A DNA stretch of 64,000 nt from VAZQ01 sp963817135 (GTDB lineage: Bacteria; Pseudomonadota; Alphaproteobacteria; Rhizobiales; Xanthobacteraceae). Position 1 is the stretch's first letter. The number at the start of each line of letters is the position of its first letter. Location of the stretch: positions 124,001-188,000 of the forward strand of contig CAWFNG010000010.1 in NCBI GenBank assembly GCA_963817135.1. The letters are read 5' to 3'. Below are positions 8,522 to 16,901 of this stretch, piece by piece. The notes beneath the pieces were generated by a model. The model was not told the origin of the DNA. It saw nothing but the letters and a program-made list of their open reading frames with translations, and did no database searches. Made by a program: the position numbers and the translations under genes.

Positions 8522-9913
8522 ATGACCAAGACGCGCACAGAAAGTGACACGTTCGGCCCCATCGAGGTGCCGGCCGATCGACTTTGGGGAGCGCAAACCG
8601 AGCGTTCCCGCCGCAATTTCCGCATCGGCGAGGAGCGCATGCCCAAGCCGATCATTCGCGCGTTGGCCCTCATCAAACGAGCGGCTGCCGAGGTCAACCA
8701 TCGGCTAAGCTCGCTCGATAAGAAACGGGCGCAGGCCATCGCCAGTGCGGCACGGGAGGTGATGGAGGGAAAATTCGACGATCATTTTCCATTGCTGGTA
8801 TGGCAGACCGGCTCCGGCACACAGACCAACATGAATGTCAACGAGGTGATCGCCGCTCGAGCGAACGAGATGCTGGGGGGCAAGCGCGGAGAAAAGGCGC
8901 CGGTGCACCCCAACGACCACGTCAACATGAGCCAATCCTCGAACGACTGCTTTCCCACGGCGATGCATATCGCCGCGGTCGAGGAAATCACGCACCGGCT
9001 CATCCCAGCGCTGGCGCACCTGCAGGAGGCGTTGGAGAAAAAAACCCAGGAGTTCGCGCATATTGTCAAGATCGGCCGCACCCACACTCAGGACGCAACC
9101 CCGCTCACGCTGGGCCAGGAGTTCTCGGGCTATGCGGCGCAGGTCAAGCATGGGCGGGGACGGCTCAATGCCGCGCTCAAGGAGCTTTATCCGCTCGCGC
9201 AGGGCGGTACGGCGGTCGGAACCGGGCTCAACACCAAGCCGCAATTCGCCAGGCTCATCGCCAAAAAGATCGCCGAGCTCACACATCTGCCCTTCGTGAC
9301 CGCGCCGAACAAGTTCGAGGCACTTGCGTCCCACGATGCCATCGTATTTGCACAAGGAGCGCTCGCGTCGGTCGCGACGGGCTTGTTCAAAATTGCCAAT
9401 GACATCAGACTGCTCGGCTCCGGCCCGCGGTCCGGCTTGGGCGAATTGATCCTGCCGGAGAATGAGCCGGGCTCCTCGATCATGCCGGGCAAGGTCAATC
9501 CCACCCAATCCGAGGCGCTCACCATGGTGTGCTGCCAGGTGTTCGGAAATCAGACCACCATCACGGTTGCGGCAAGCCAAGGGCATTTCGAGCTCAACGT
9601 CTATAAGCCGGTGATCGCATACGCCCTGCTGCAATCGATCAGGCTTCTCGCCGACGCGGCGATCTCGTTCACGGACCGTTGCGTTGCCGGCATACGCGCC
9701 AACGAGGCGCGCATCAGCGAGCTGATGAAGAACTCCCTGATGCTGGTGACTGCGCTTGCGCCCAAGATCGGATACGAACGCGCTGCGGCCATCGCGAAAG
9801 CCGCGCACGTCAATGGGACGACGCTGCGCGAGGAGGCGATCCGTCTGGGCTACGTCTCGCCGGCAGAATTCGACCGCCTGGTGCGGCCCGAAAAAATGGT
9901 ACGGCCGGGATGA
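8522..9913 (+). CDS. fumC: Class II fumarate hydratase
   Basis: Iron-independent fumarase of 463 residues that interconverts fumarate and L-malate in the TCA cycle, a cytosolic homotetramer. It begins with the family-typical RTESDTFGPIEVPADRLWGAQT and contains GSGTQTNMNVNEVIAAR, HPNDHVNMSQSSND (active-site loop with His) and the fumarate-lyase signature GSSIMPGKVNPTQSE (about residue 318). Length matches the family. The ATG at 8522 is preferred to a longer in-frame start at 8456, whose extra 22 residues are not conserved and cover the promoter-like sequence. Confidence 0.95.
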   Translation: MTKTRTESDTFGPIEVPADRLWGAQTERSRRNFRIGEERMPKPIIRALALIKRAAAEVNHRLSSLDKKRAQAIASAAREVMEGKFDDHFPLLVWQTGSGTQTNMNVNEVIAARANEMLGGKRGEKAPVHPNDHVNMSQSSNDCFPTAMHIAAVEEITHRLIPALAHLQEALEKKTQEFAHIVKIGRTHTQDATPLTLGQEFSGYAAQVKHGRGRLNAALKELYPLAQGGTAVGTGLNTKPQFARLIAKKIAELTHLPFVTAPNKFEALASHDAIVFAQGALASVATGLFKIANDIRLLGSGPRSGLGELILPENEPGSSIMPGKVNPTQSEALTMVCCQVFGNQTTITVAASQGHFELNVYKPVIAYALLQSIRLLADAAISFTDRCVAGIRANEARISELMKNSLMLVTALAPKIGYERAAAIAKAAHVNGTTLREEAIRLGYVSPAEFDRLVRPEKMVRPG

Positions 9914-9982
9914 TGCGAGCTCGCCAGCGGAAAGTGCACACGGGCGTTGGGACCGTGCGGTGGTCTGGAAAGGAAGATAACG

Positions 9983-10321
9983 ATGCAAACCTACGTGGTT
10001 AGTATTGGAGGAAAAACGGTGCTGGCATTTCGTGCCGGGGATGATGGGAAAGCCCGCGCTATCATGGATGAAAGGAGTATGCGATCCGATCTGCAGACGC
10101 TCACCGATATGGAAGGAAAACCCCTATGGGATGGCCACTCGGCCATTCAGGTGCGAGAGGCGACCGAAGCAGAGCATACCGAATGGGAAAGGTCTCGTGA
10201 TCAAGCAATCAAGGACGGAGAAATTGACCTCAATGCCGGACATGATCCGGATGATTGGGACATTTACTTCCTCAAAGCTCTCCGACCCAAGAGAAGGCGG
10301 CGTGGCCGCGGAGTAAATTAA
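9983..10321 (+). CDS. Small hypothetical protein
   Basis: A 112-residue acidic protein not recognised as a known family. It starts with a beta-like segment (MQTYVVSIGGKTVLAFRAGD) and ends with a basic tail (RPKRRRRGRG). The middle is rich in charged residues (EATEAEHTEWERSRDQ, DIDLNAGHDPDDWDI-like). ATG 9983 follows a good ribosome site (AAGGAAG at 9970). It lies 69 bases after fumC and may be co-transcribed. Codon usage looks slightly less GC-biased than in fumC. Confidence 0.6.
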   Translation: MQTYVVSIGGKTVLAFRAGDDGKARAIMDERSMRSDLQTLTDMEGKPLWDGHSAIQVREATEAEHTEWERSRDQAIKDGEIDLNAGHDPDDWDIYFLKALRPKRRRRGRGVN

Positions 10322-10503
10322 TTAGCTCAAGGTTGCCAACAGGCACCCGGCAGCTTTCAGATCTGCCGCATTCGTGTCGTCGACGAATTGCTCGTTCACA
10401 ACCTTTATGGCGCATCGAACGAAGCATCGCGCAAGGCCTGGCCGACGATGCGAAGGGGATCTGTCCCTGCTCGAAGGCTACAAGCGGCAACATCGCCGTG
10501 ACG

Positions 10504-10537
10504 TATAATTTGGTCTGAGCAAAACCTGTCTCGTTCG
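10504..10537 (+). promoter_or_regulatory. Perfect -10 box and shared upstream motif of the cytochrome P460 gene
   Basis: TATAAT occurs at 10504-10509. Just after it, TCTGAGC and CCTGTCTCGTTCG (10514-10537, five bases between the halves) form a motif that recurs at 13669-13691 in front of the iorA-type gene. No good -35 box was found. Function as promoter or operator is inferred. Confidence 0.4.
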
Positions 10538-10582
10538 CACTATGCCGGCCTCGCTTCTTCGCATCCTATGAAAGGACGGTCC

Positions 10583-11107
10583 ATGAAACAGATCCCAATC
10601 TTCGTGATCGCAGCCACCATGGCGGTTAGTGTTAGCAGTGCAATGACATTCTCAGCCGGAGGAGCCGATGACGGAAGCTCCCCAATATTCGGAGTCAAAA
10701 TCCCTCCCGGATACCGCGATTGGAAGTTGATCTCCGTGGCCCACGAAGAAGGTAACCTCAACGATCTGCGTGCCATTCTGGGCAACGACGTGGCGATCGG
10801 GGCCTTCCAGGAAGGGAAGCTTCCGTTTCCGGACGGCACAATCATTGCCCGGCTCGCCTGGAGTTACGACCCGTTGGAGGAAAGCAGCAAGGCCTTTGGC
10901 CGTCCCCAATCTTTCGTGGCCGGGCCACCCAAGAACGGGGTTCAGTTCATGGTCAAGGACTCAGGAAAATACGCCTCGACCGGCGGCTGGGGCTTCGCTC
11001 AATTTGACGGCGGCAAACCCGCCGACGAGGCAGTGCACAACACCTGCTTTTCCTGCCACCAGGTCGCCAAAGCCCGCGACTTTGTCTTCAATCGTTACGC
11101 ACCTTGA
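10583..11107 (+). CDS. Cytochrome P460-family protein
   Basis: Secreted c-type heme protein of 174 residues. A signal peptide (KQIPIFVIAATMAVSVSSAM) is followed by the P460 fold: PPGYRDWKLISVAHEEGNLNDLRAILGN, then WSYDPLEESSKAFG and GGWGFAQFDGGKP. The heme site CFSCH lies at about residue 155. P460 proteins oxidise small nitrogen compounds or act as periplasmic electron carriers; the substrate here is unknown. ATG 10583 is supported by AAAGGA at 10572. It leads a run of co-oriented redox genes that extends to 16897. Confidence 0.85.
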   Translation: MKQIPIFVIAATMAVSVSSAMTFSAGGADDGSSPIFGVKIPPGYRDWKLISVAHEEGNLNDLRAILGNDVAIGAFQEGKLPFPDGTIIARLAWSYDPLEESSKAFGRPQSFVAGPPKNGVQFMVKDSGKYASTGGWGFAQFDGGKPADEAVHNTCFSCHQVAKARDFVFNRYAP

Positions 11108-11156
11108 AGGCCGAACGTGGAGAGCTCGGAGATATGCCGCCGATTGGAGGTCAATC

Positions 11157-12533
11157 ATGCCCGATTATGACGCAATCATCATTGGCACCGGACAGGCCGG
11201 GCCAGGTCTGGCCCGGCGACTGGTTGCGGCAGGCTGGACGGTCGCAATCATCGAACGCAAGCTGTTCGGCGGCACATGCGTGAACACCGGCTGTACCCCG
11301 ACCAAAACCCTGGTAGCGAGCGCATACGTGGCAAATGATGCGCGCCGCGCCGCCAATTACGGCGTGACGATTGACGGTATCATCAAGGTCGACATGAAGG
11401 CGGTCAAAGCGCGCAAGGACGCCGTTGTGGCTGCGTCACGAAATGGCGTCGAGCGTTCGCTGAAGACACTGAAGGGCTGCACGGTCTACGAGGGCCACGC
11501 CCGCTTCATCGCGGAAAAGAAAGTGGCAGTGAATGGTTCTGAGCTCAACGCCGCTCGCATCTTCCTCAATGTCGGGGCGCGCGCGGCAATTCCCGCAATT
11601 CCCGGCCTCGACCAGATTTCCTACCTTACCAACAGCTCCATGATGGACATCGATTTTCTCCCTGCGCATTTGATCATCCTGGGCGGCAGCTACGTCGGTC
11701 TTGAATTTGCGCAGATGTACCGTCGCTTCGGAAGCGAGGTGACCATCGTCGAGCTTGCGCCGAGGCTGATCGCACGCGAGGACGAAGACGTCTCGCAAAC
11801 CATCGCCGATTTCCTCAAGGACGAAGGCATCGACGTGCGCGTCAAAAGCCAGGTAGTCGGTGTGGAGAAGCAGGGGAACTCCATTGCCGCAAAGGTCCAA
11901 TCGGAAGGAAAGACTTCACAGGTCATCGGAACGCACGTGCTGATCGCGCTTGGCCGGCGGCCGAACACGGACGATCTTGGCCTCGATAAGGCCGGCATCG
12001 CCACCGATGCGCGCGGGTATATCCAGGTGGACGATCAGTTGCGTACCAACGTTCCAGGGGTCTGGGCGCTTGGCGACTGCAACGGCCGCGGCGCGTTCAC
12101 GCACACATCGTGGAACGATTCCGAGATCGTCGCAGCCAACCTCCTCGAGAACGGTGAAAGGCGCGTGAGTGACCGAATTACCGCCTACGCCCTTTATACC
12201 GATCCGCCGCTCGGCCGCGCCGGGATGACGGAAGCCGAAGTCCGCAAGAGCGGCAAGCCCGCACTGATCGCGACCATCGCAATGGAGGACGTCAGTCGCG
12301 CATTTGAGAAAGGTGAGACCAAGGGGTTCATGAAAATCCTGGTAGATCGCGACAGCAAGCAAATTCTAGGTGCCTCCTGCCTGGGACTGGCAGGCGACGA
12401 GGTGATCCACTGCATTCTCGATCTCATGTATGCCAAGGCACCCTATACGGTCATGCAGCGCGCGATGCACATTCATCCCACCGTGTCGGAGTTTATTCCC
12501 ACCATGATGGGTGACCTCAAGCCGTTGCAATGA
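11157..12533 (+). CDS. Class I pyridine nucleotide-disulfide oxidoreductase (mercuric/dihydrolipoyl reductase-like)
   Basis: Flavoprotein of 458 residues. The N-terminus has the FAD-binding GTGQAGPGLARRL and the redox pair CVNTGC (Cys41, Cys46). The NAD(P) domain has GGSYVGLEFAQMYRRFG, the second FAD motif is GVWALGDCNGRGAFTH, and the dimerisation domain ends with the catalytic HPTVSE. It therefore has a full class I reductase active site and reduces a disulfide or similar acceptor with NAD(P)H. It lacks the N-terminal HMA domain and the C-terminal cysteine pair of MerA, so mercury reduction is unlikely. GGAGG at 11146 supports ATG 11157. Confidence 0.87.
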   Translation: MPDYDAIIIGTGQAGPGLARRLVAAGWTVAIIERKLFGGTCVNTGCTPTKTLVASAYVANDARRAANYGVTIDGIIKVDMKAVKARKDAVVAASRNGVERSLKTLKGCTVYEGHARFIAEKKVAVNGSELNAARIFLNVGARAAIPAIPGLDQISYLTNSSMMDIDFLPAHLIILGGSYVGLEFAQMYRRFGSEVTIVELAPRLIAREDEDVSQTIADFLKDEGIDVRVKSQVVGVEKQGNSIAAKVQSEGKTSQVIGTHVLIALGRRPNTDDLGLDKAGIATDARGYIQVDDQLRTNVPGVWALGDCNGRGAFTHTSWNDSEIVAANLLENGERRVSDRITAYALYTDPPLGRAGMTEAEVRKSGKPALIATIAMEDVSRAFEKGETKGFMKILVDRDSKQILGASCLGLAGDEVIHCILDLMYAKAPYTVMQRAMHIHPTVSEFIPTMMGDLKPLQ

Positions 12534-12584
12534 TGGAAATCACGTTGGTCCGCTGCATAACCGTCGAGCCAAGGAGATTTACCG

Positions 12585-13652
12585 ATGGATGCAATCAAAA
12601 TTACAGAACACGTCAACCGGCATCGCCGTCTCTTTCTTGGCGCCGCTACCGCGACGGTTGCCGCCGCCCAGCTCGGCATGATCGGTTCGGTGGCCGCACA
12701 ACCCGGCACGACAAAACCAACACAGCTCCCTCCGATCAAGCCGGGGACGAACACGTCCTTCGCCTCGAAGAAGCAGGTCGATGCCGGCGTCCTCAATGTC
12801 GGCTACGCTGAGGTGGGTCCGGCCAATGGGCTGCCGGTCATTCTTCTGCACGGCTGGCCCTACGACATTCACAGCTTTGTCGATGTTGCGCCCCTGCTGG
12901 CATCGGCGGGCTATCGGGTGATCGTCCCGTATCTGCGCGGCTACGGCACGACGCGATTTCTTTCGAGTGAAACGCCTCGGAATGGCCAGCAGTCGGTGGT
13001 CGCCGCCGACGCCATCGCCTTGATGGATGCGCTCAAGATCGAGAAGGCAACCATCGCTGGTTTTGATTGGGGGGCACGGACGGCCAATATCATGGCGGCG
13101 CTCTGGCCGGATCGCTGCAAAGCCATGGTCTCGGTGAGCGGCTATCTGATCGGCAGCCAGGAAGCCGGCAAGGTGCCGTTGCCGCCAAGCGCGGAACTGC
13201 AATGGTGGTACCAATATTACTTTGCCACCGAACGCGGCCGTGTCGGCTACGAAAAATACCGGCACGATTTTTCGAAGCTCATCTGGCAGCTCGCTTCCCC
13301 GAAATGGAACTTCGATGATGCCACGTTCGATCGCAGTGCAGCGTCCTTCGACAATCCGGATCACGTCGCCATCGTGATCCATAATTACCGGTGGCGGCTC
13401 GGCCTGGCTCAAGGCGAGCCGAAATATGACGATCTGGAAAAGCGGCTTGCCCAAGCTCCGGTCATCTCGGTGCCCACCATTACCCTCGAAGGTGATGCCA
13501 ACGGCGCACCGCACCCGGACCCCAGCTCCTACGCCAAGAAATTCTCGGGCAAATATGAGCACCGGCTCATCAAGGGCGGCATTGGGCACAACCTGCCGCA
13601 GGAAGCCCCGCAGGCGTTTGCGCAAGCGGTCGTCGACGTCGCCGAAAGATGA
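12585..13652 (+). CDS. Alpha/beta hydrolase, epoxide hydrolase/haloalkane dehalogenase-like, with Tat-type signal
   Basis: Hydrolase of 355 residues. The N-terminus RHRRLFLGAATATVAAAQLG looks like a twin-arginine signal, so it should be exported folded. The core shows HGWPYDIHSF (oxyanion region, about residue 89), the nucleophile elbow GFDWGA with Asp about 161, and the catalytic histidine in GGIGHNLPQ (about 334). An Asp nucleophile is typical of epoxide hydrolases and haloalkane dehalogenases. Its place between a disulfide reductase and IorAB suggests use in catabolism of an unknown compound. Confidence 0.85.
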   Translation: MDAIKITEHVNRHRRLFLGAATATVAAAQLGMIGSVAAQPGTTKPTQLPPIKPGTNTSFASKKQVDAGVLNVGYAEVGPANGLPVILLHGWPYDIHSFVDVAPLLASAGYRVIVPYLRGYGTTRFLSSETPRNGQQSVVAADAIALMDALKIEKATIAGFDWGARTANIMAALWPDRCKAMVSVSGYLIGSQEAGKVPLPPSAELQWWYQYYFATERGRVGYEKYRHDFSKLIWQLASPKWNFDDATFDRSAASFDNPDHVAIVIHNYRWRLGLAQGEPKYDDLEKRLAQAPVISVPTITLEGDANGAPHPDPSSYAKKFSGKYEHRLIKGGIGHNLPQEAPQAFAQAVVDVAER

Positions 13653-13668
13653 TCGGCACTCAACCTGC

Positions 13669-13691
13669 TCTGAGCCGGCCTGTCTCGTTCG
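13669..13691 (+). promoter_or_regulatory. Second copy of the TCTGAGC / CCTGTCTCGTTCG motif, before the iorA-type gene
   Basis: TCTGAGC and CCTGTCTCGTTCG occur here with 3 bases between them, against 4-5 at 10514-10537. The 13-base half is identical in both copies. It lies 21 bases before the start codon of the next gene. A shared regulator site is inferred, not shown. Confidence 0.35.
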
Positions 13692-13711
13692 GACAAAAGG
13701 AGAGAAACGCC

Positions 13712-14182
13712 ATGGCCCTCGCCATTAAAATCAACGGGAACACACACAGCATCGATGTCGACGGCGACACACCGCTCCTCTGGGTGTTGCGCGACGTGCT
13801 CGGCATGACCGGCACGAAGTTCGGCTGCGGCATGGCACTCTGCGGCGCTTGCACGGTGCATGTCGACGGCGTCGCCACCCGCTCCTGCATTACCCCCGTC
13901 GATAGCATCGGTGCCTCGGCGATCACCACGATCGAGGCGATCGGCGCGACCGCGGCGGGCGCCAGGATCCAGAAGGCCTGGCTCGACCGCGAAGTCGTTC
14001 AATGCGGTTACTGCCAATCGGGGCAGATCATGTCAGCTTCGGCGCTGCTGGCGAGCAACCCGCATCCGACGGATGCCGATATCGACGATGCGATGTCCGG
14101 CAACATCTGCCGCTGCGGCACCTATCTCCGCATTCGCGAAGCGATCAAGCAGGCCGCGCAATCGGCCGGACAGGGAGGCTGA
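13712..14182 (+). CDS. iorA: 2Fe-2S small subunit of an aldehyde/isoquinoline oxidoreductase (IorA-like)
   Basis: Iron-sulfur electron-transfer subunit of 156 residues. The N-terminal plant-type [2Fe-2S] domain has the FGCGMALCGACTVHVDG motif. The C-terminal helical domain binds a second cluster through QCGYCQSGQ (about residue 101) and GNICRCGTY (about 138). It passes electrons from the molybdenum subunit encoded next. ATG 13712 follows an AGGAGAG ribosome site. The gene ends 2 bases before the large subunit gene, so the two are translationally coupled. Confidence 0.92.
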   Translation: MALAIKINGNTHSIDVDGDTPLLWVLRDVLGMTGTKFGCGMALCGACTVHVDGVATRSCITPVDSIGASAITTIEAIGATAAGARIQKAWLDREVVQCGYCQSGQIMSASALLASNPHPTDADIDDAMSGNICRCGTYLRIREAIKQAAQSAGQGG

Positions 14183-14184
14183 AA

Positions 14185-16389
14185 ATGATCCGCGATCACA
14201 TCGCATCCCGCCGCCTGGATCTGGACCAATCCGGATTCGCGAACGGGCTCTCGCGGCGCAGGCTTCTCCAGGTAGGAGCCGCCGCCGGCGGTGGCCTGAT
14301 GCTGAGCCTGAGCTTGCCGTTGCCAGGCGGGCATGGCGAAGCGGCTGCTGCCGATGGGTTTGCGCCCAACGCGTTCATCCGCATCGGGAGCGACGGGCAA
14401 GTTGTCCTGATCATGCCCTATGTCGAGATGGGCCAAGGCACCTACACCTCGATCCCAATGCTGATCGCTGAGGAGCTCGATGTGGATTTGAACCAGGTGC
14501 GGCTCGAACATGCGCCGCCGAACGAGAAGCTCTATGCCAACCCCTTGCTGGGCGTGCAGGCAACCGGCAACTCGAACGCGATGCGCGGGGCATGGCAGCC
14601 GCTCCGCCAAGCCGGTGCCACCGCGAGAACCATGCTGGTCGCCGCTGCCGCAAAAAGATGGCGCGTCGACCCGACCTCCTGCCGTGCACAACGCGGTGAA
14701 GTGCTCCATGCGGCGACCGGACGAAGCGCAAAGTATGGCGACCTGGCCGCCGATGCCGCTCGCATGGCTGTGCCCGAGAGCGTGGCGCTCAAACGGCCGG
14801 AGGACTTCAAGCTGATCGGCACGCCGGCCAAGCGGCTGGATACGGCCGCGAAGGTCAACGGAACGGCCATCTATGGCATCGACGCTCGGCCGCCGGGCGT
14901 GAAGATTGCGACGCTGGCACAATCGCCGGTGTTCGGCGGGCGCGTGAAGAGCGTGGATGATGCGGCAGCCAAGGCGGTCAAGGGCGTGCGCCAGATCGTA
15001 CGGCTCGATGACGCCGTCGCTGTGGTCGCCGACCATATGGGTGCTGCGAAGAAAGGTCTCGCAGCGCTCAAGATCGAATGGGACGACGGTCCGCTTGCCA
15101 AGCTCACCACGGCGGACGTCGCGCGCGAGCTTGAACAGGCAACGCTTGGTTCGGGTGCGGTGGCGCAGAACATCGGCGATGTCGACAAGGCCATGGCGAG
15201 CGCCACCACAAAAATCGAGGCGATCTATCAGGTTCCGTTCCTGGCCCACGCGGCGATGGAGCCGATGAATTGCACGGTGCACTTTCGCATGGATGCGTGC
15301 GAAATCTGGATCGGCAGCCAGGCGGTGGCGCGGGTTCAGGCGATGGCAGCGAAGGCCGCAGGCCTGCCGCCCGAGAAGGTCATCGTCCACAATCATCTGA
15401 TCGGCGGCGGCTTCGGCCGGCGGCTGGAGGTCGACGGCGCGGTCCGTGCCGTCGAGATTGCCAAGCATGTCGATGGCCCCGTGAAGGTCGTCTGGACGCG
15501 CGAGGAGGATATCCAGCACGACATGTACCGGCCCTATTGGTTCGACCGCGTCTCCGCGGGTCTGGACCAGCAGGGCAGGCCGGTGGCCTGGAAGAATCGT
15601 TTTGCGGGGTCTTCGGTGATTGCGCGATGGCTGCCGCCGGGTTTCAAGGACGGCCTTGACCCCGACTCGACGGAAGGCGCGATCGATCTCGTCTACGACC
15701 TGCCGAATTTCCACGTCGAATATGTCCGCGTGGAGCCTCCGGGCATTCCGACGGCGTTCTGGCGCAGCGTCGGTCCCTCGCACAATGTGTTCGTCACCGA
15801 AAGCTTTATCGACGAAATGGCAGCCGCCGCGAAACAGGACGCGGTCGCTTATCGCCGGGCGCTGCTCGGCAAGTCGCCGCGCGCCAAAGCGGTCCTCGAT
15901 CTTGCCGCGGAAAAAGCGGGCTGGGGACAGGCCTTGCCCAAGGGAAGCGGCCGCGGCGTCTCGCTGCAATTCGTCTTCGGCAGCTATCTCGCGCAGGTTG
16001 CCGAGGTCGAAGTGTCGAAGGAGGGCACGGTTCGCGTTCGCCGTGTGGTCTGCGCGGTGGATTGCGGCACCGTCGTCAATCCCGACACGGTGCAGGCGCA
16101 GATCCAGAGCGGAATTATCTTTGGCGCCACCGCCGCCCTCCATGGCGAGATCACGCTGAAGGACGGCCGTGTCGAGCAAACCAACTTCGATACCTATCAG
16201 ATGCTGCGCATGAATGAGGCGCCGGCCATTGAGGTCCACATCGTCAAGAGCGCGGAGCCGCCGGGTGGCATGGGTGAGGCCGGGACATCGGTGGTCGTTC
16301 CCGCCATCGCCAATGCGATCTATGCGGCGACCGGCAAGCGCCTGCGCAAGATGCCCGTCGATGCCACAATTTTGAAGCAGCCGGCGTGA
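14185..16389 (+). CDS. iorB: Molybdopterin-binding large subunit, isoquinoline 1-oxidoreductase beta-like
   Basis: Catalytic subunit of 734 residues of a xanthine-oxidase-family hydroxylase. The N-terminus has a twin-arginine signal (SRRRLLQVGAAAGGG), unusual for the family as a whole but typical of IorB-type enzymes, so the complex acts in the periplasm. Conserved segments include GMLPYVEMGQGTYTS-like sequence near residue 75, the cofactor-binding GGGFGRRLEVDG (about 410), and PPGGMGEAGTSVVVPA with the catalytic glutamate near the C-terminus. It hydroxylates an aldehyde or N-heteroaromatic compound. ATG 14185 is two bases after the iorA stop; longer upstream frames only overlap iorA. Confidence 0.92.
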   Translation: MIRDHIASRRLDLDQSGFANGLSRRRLLQVGAAAGGGLMLSLSLPLPGGHGEAAAADGFAPNAFIRIGSDGQVVLIMPYVEMGQGTYTSIPMLIAEELDVDLNQVRLEHAPPNEKLYANPLLGVQATGNSNAMRGAWQPLRQAGATARTMLVAAAAKRWRVDPTSCRAQRGEVLHAATGRSAKYGDLAADAARMAVPESVALKRPEDFKLIGTPAKRLDTAAKVNGTAIYGIDARPPGVKIATLAQSPVFGGRVKSVDDAAAKAVKGVRQIVRLDDAVAVVADHMGAAKKGLAALKIEWDDGPLAKLTTADVARELEQATLGSGAVAQNIGDVDKAMASATTKIEAIYQVPFLAHAAMEPMNCTVHFRMDACEIWIGSQAVARVQAMAAKAAGLPPEKVIVHNHLIGGGFGRRLEVDGAVRAVEIAKHVDGPVKVVWTREEDIQHDMYRPYWFDRVSAGLDQQGRPVAWKNRFAGSSVIARWLPPGFKDGLDPDSTEGAIDLVYDLPNFHVEYVRVEPPGIPTAFWRSVGPSHNVFVTESFIDEMAAAAKQDAVAYRRALLGKSPRAKAVLDLAAEKAGWGQALPKGSGRGVSLQFVFGSYLAQVAEVEVSKEGTVRVRRVVCAVDCGTVVNPDTVQAQIQSGIIFGATAALHGEITLKDGRVEQTNFDTYQMLRMNEAPAIEVHIVKSAEPPGGMGEAGTSVVVPAIANAIYAATGKRLRKMPVDATILKQPA

Positions 16390-16474
16390 ACGGAACAGCC
16401 TGGTACCGGCGCTGCGCCGCAGAGCCGATGAAATTCAAGGGACTTGAGGACCACACAATAGCAGGGAGACTTAC

Positions 16475-16897
16475 ATGATCCGCAAGGCGAAAGCGGTTTG
16501 GCGCGGGACCGGTCGCGCCGGCAACGGCAATCTTTCCACCGATTCCGGCGTGCTCGCAGAGACCCCGTATTCTTTCAGGACCCGGTTCGAAAACGAGAAG
16601 GGTACCAACCCCGAGGAACTCATCGCCGCGGCGCACGCCGGTTGCTTCACCATGGCGCTTGCGTTTGGGCTGCAGGCCGGCGGCTATACCCCGACCGAGC
16701 TCACCACCGAGGCCGCAGTCACGCTCGAACCCGAAGGGCAAGGTTTTCGCATCAGCCGCTCGGCTCTTACTCTGCGCGCCCAAGTGCCCAACCTGGACGA
16801 AACTAAATTCGCCGAAATGGCGAGAGACGCCGAGAAGAACTGCCCGGTCTCGAAGGTTCTCAACGCCGCGATCACATTGGACGCCAAGTTGATCTGA
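16475..16897 (+). CDS. OsmC-family peroxiredoxin
   Basis: Protein of 140 residues of the OsmC/Ohr family, thiol peroxidases that reduce organic hydroperoxides. The two expected cysteines are present, in AAHAGCFTMAL (about residue 57) and KNCPVSKVL (about 122), and the N-terminal strand reads KAVWRGTGRAGNGNL. The start follows AGGGAGA. It closes the co-oriented redox cluster and converges with the flavoprotein gene at 16902-18564, with stops only a few bases apart. Confidence 0.93.
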   Translation: MIRKAKAVWRGTGRAGNGNLSTDSGVLAETPYSFRTRFENEKGTNPEELIAAAHAGCFTMALAFGLQAGGYTPTELTTEAAVTLEPEGQGFRISRSALTLRAQVPNLDETKFAEMARDAEKNCPVSKVLNAAITLDAKLI

Positions 16898-16901
16898 AGC
16901 G

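Noticed and set aside
11157..12533. Mercuric reductase
   Set aside because: No HMA domain and no C-terminal cysteine pair; only the general reductase motif CVNTGC is shared.
14122..16239. 705-residue open frame antisense to the iorB gene
   Set aside because: His/Arg-rich sequence with no recognisable motif; the opposite strand encodes a complete Tat-exported molybdenum enzyme.
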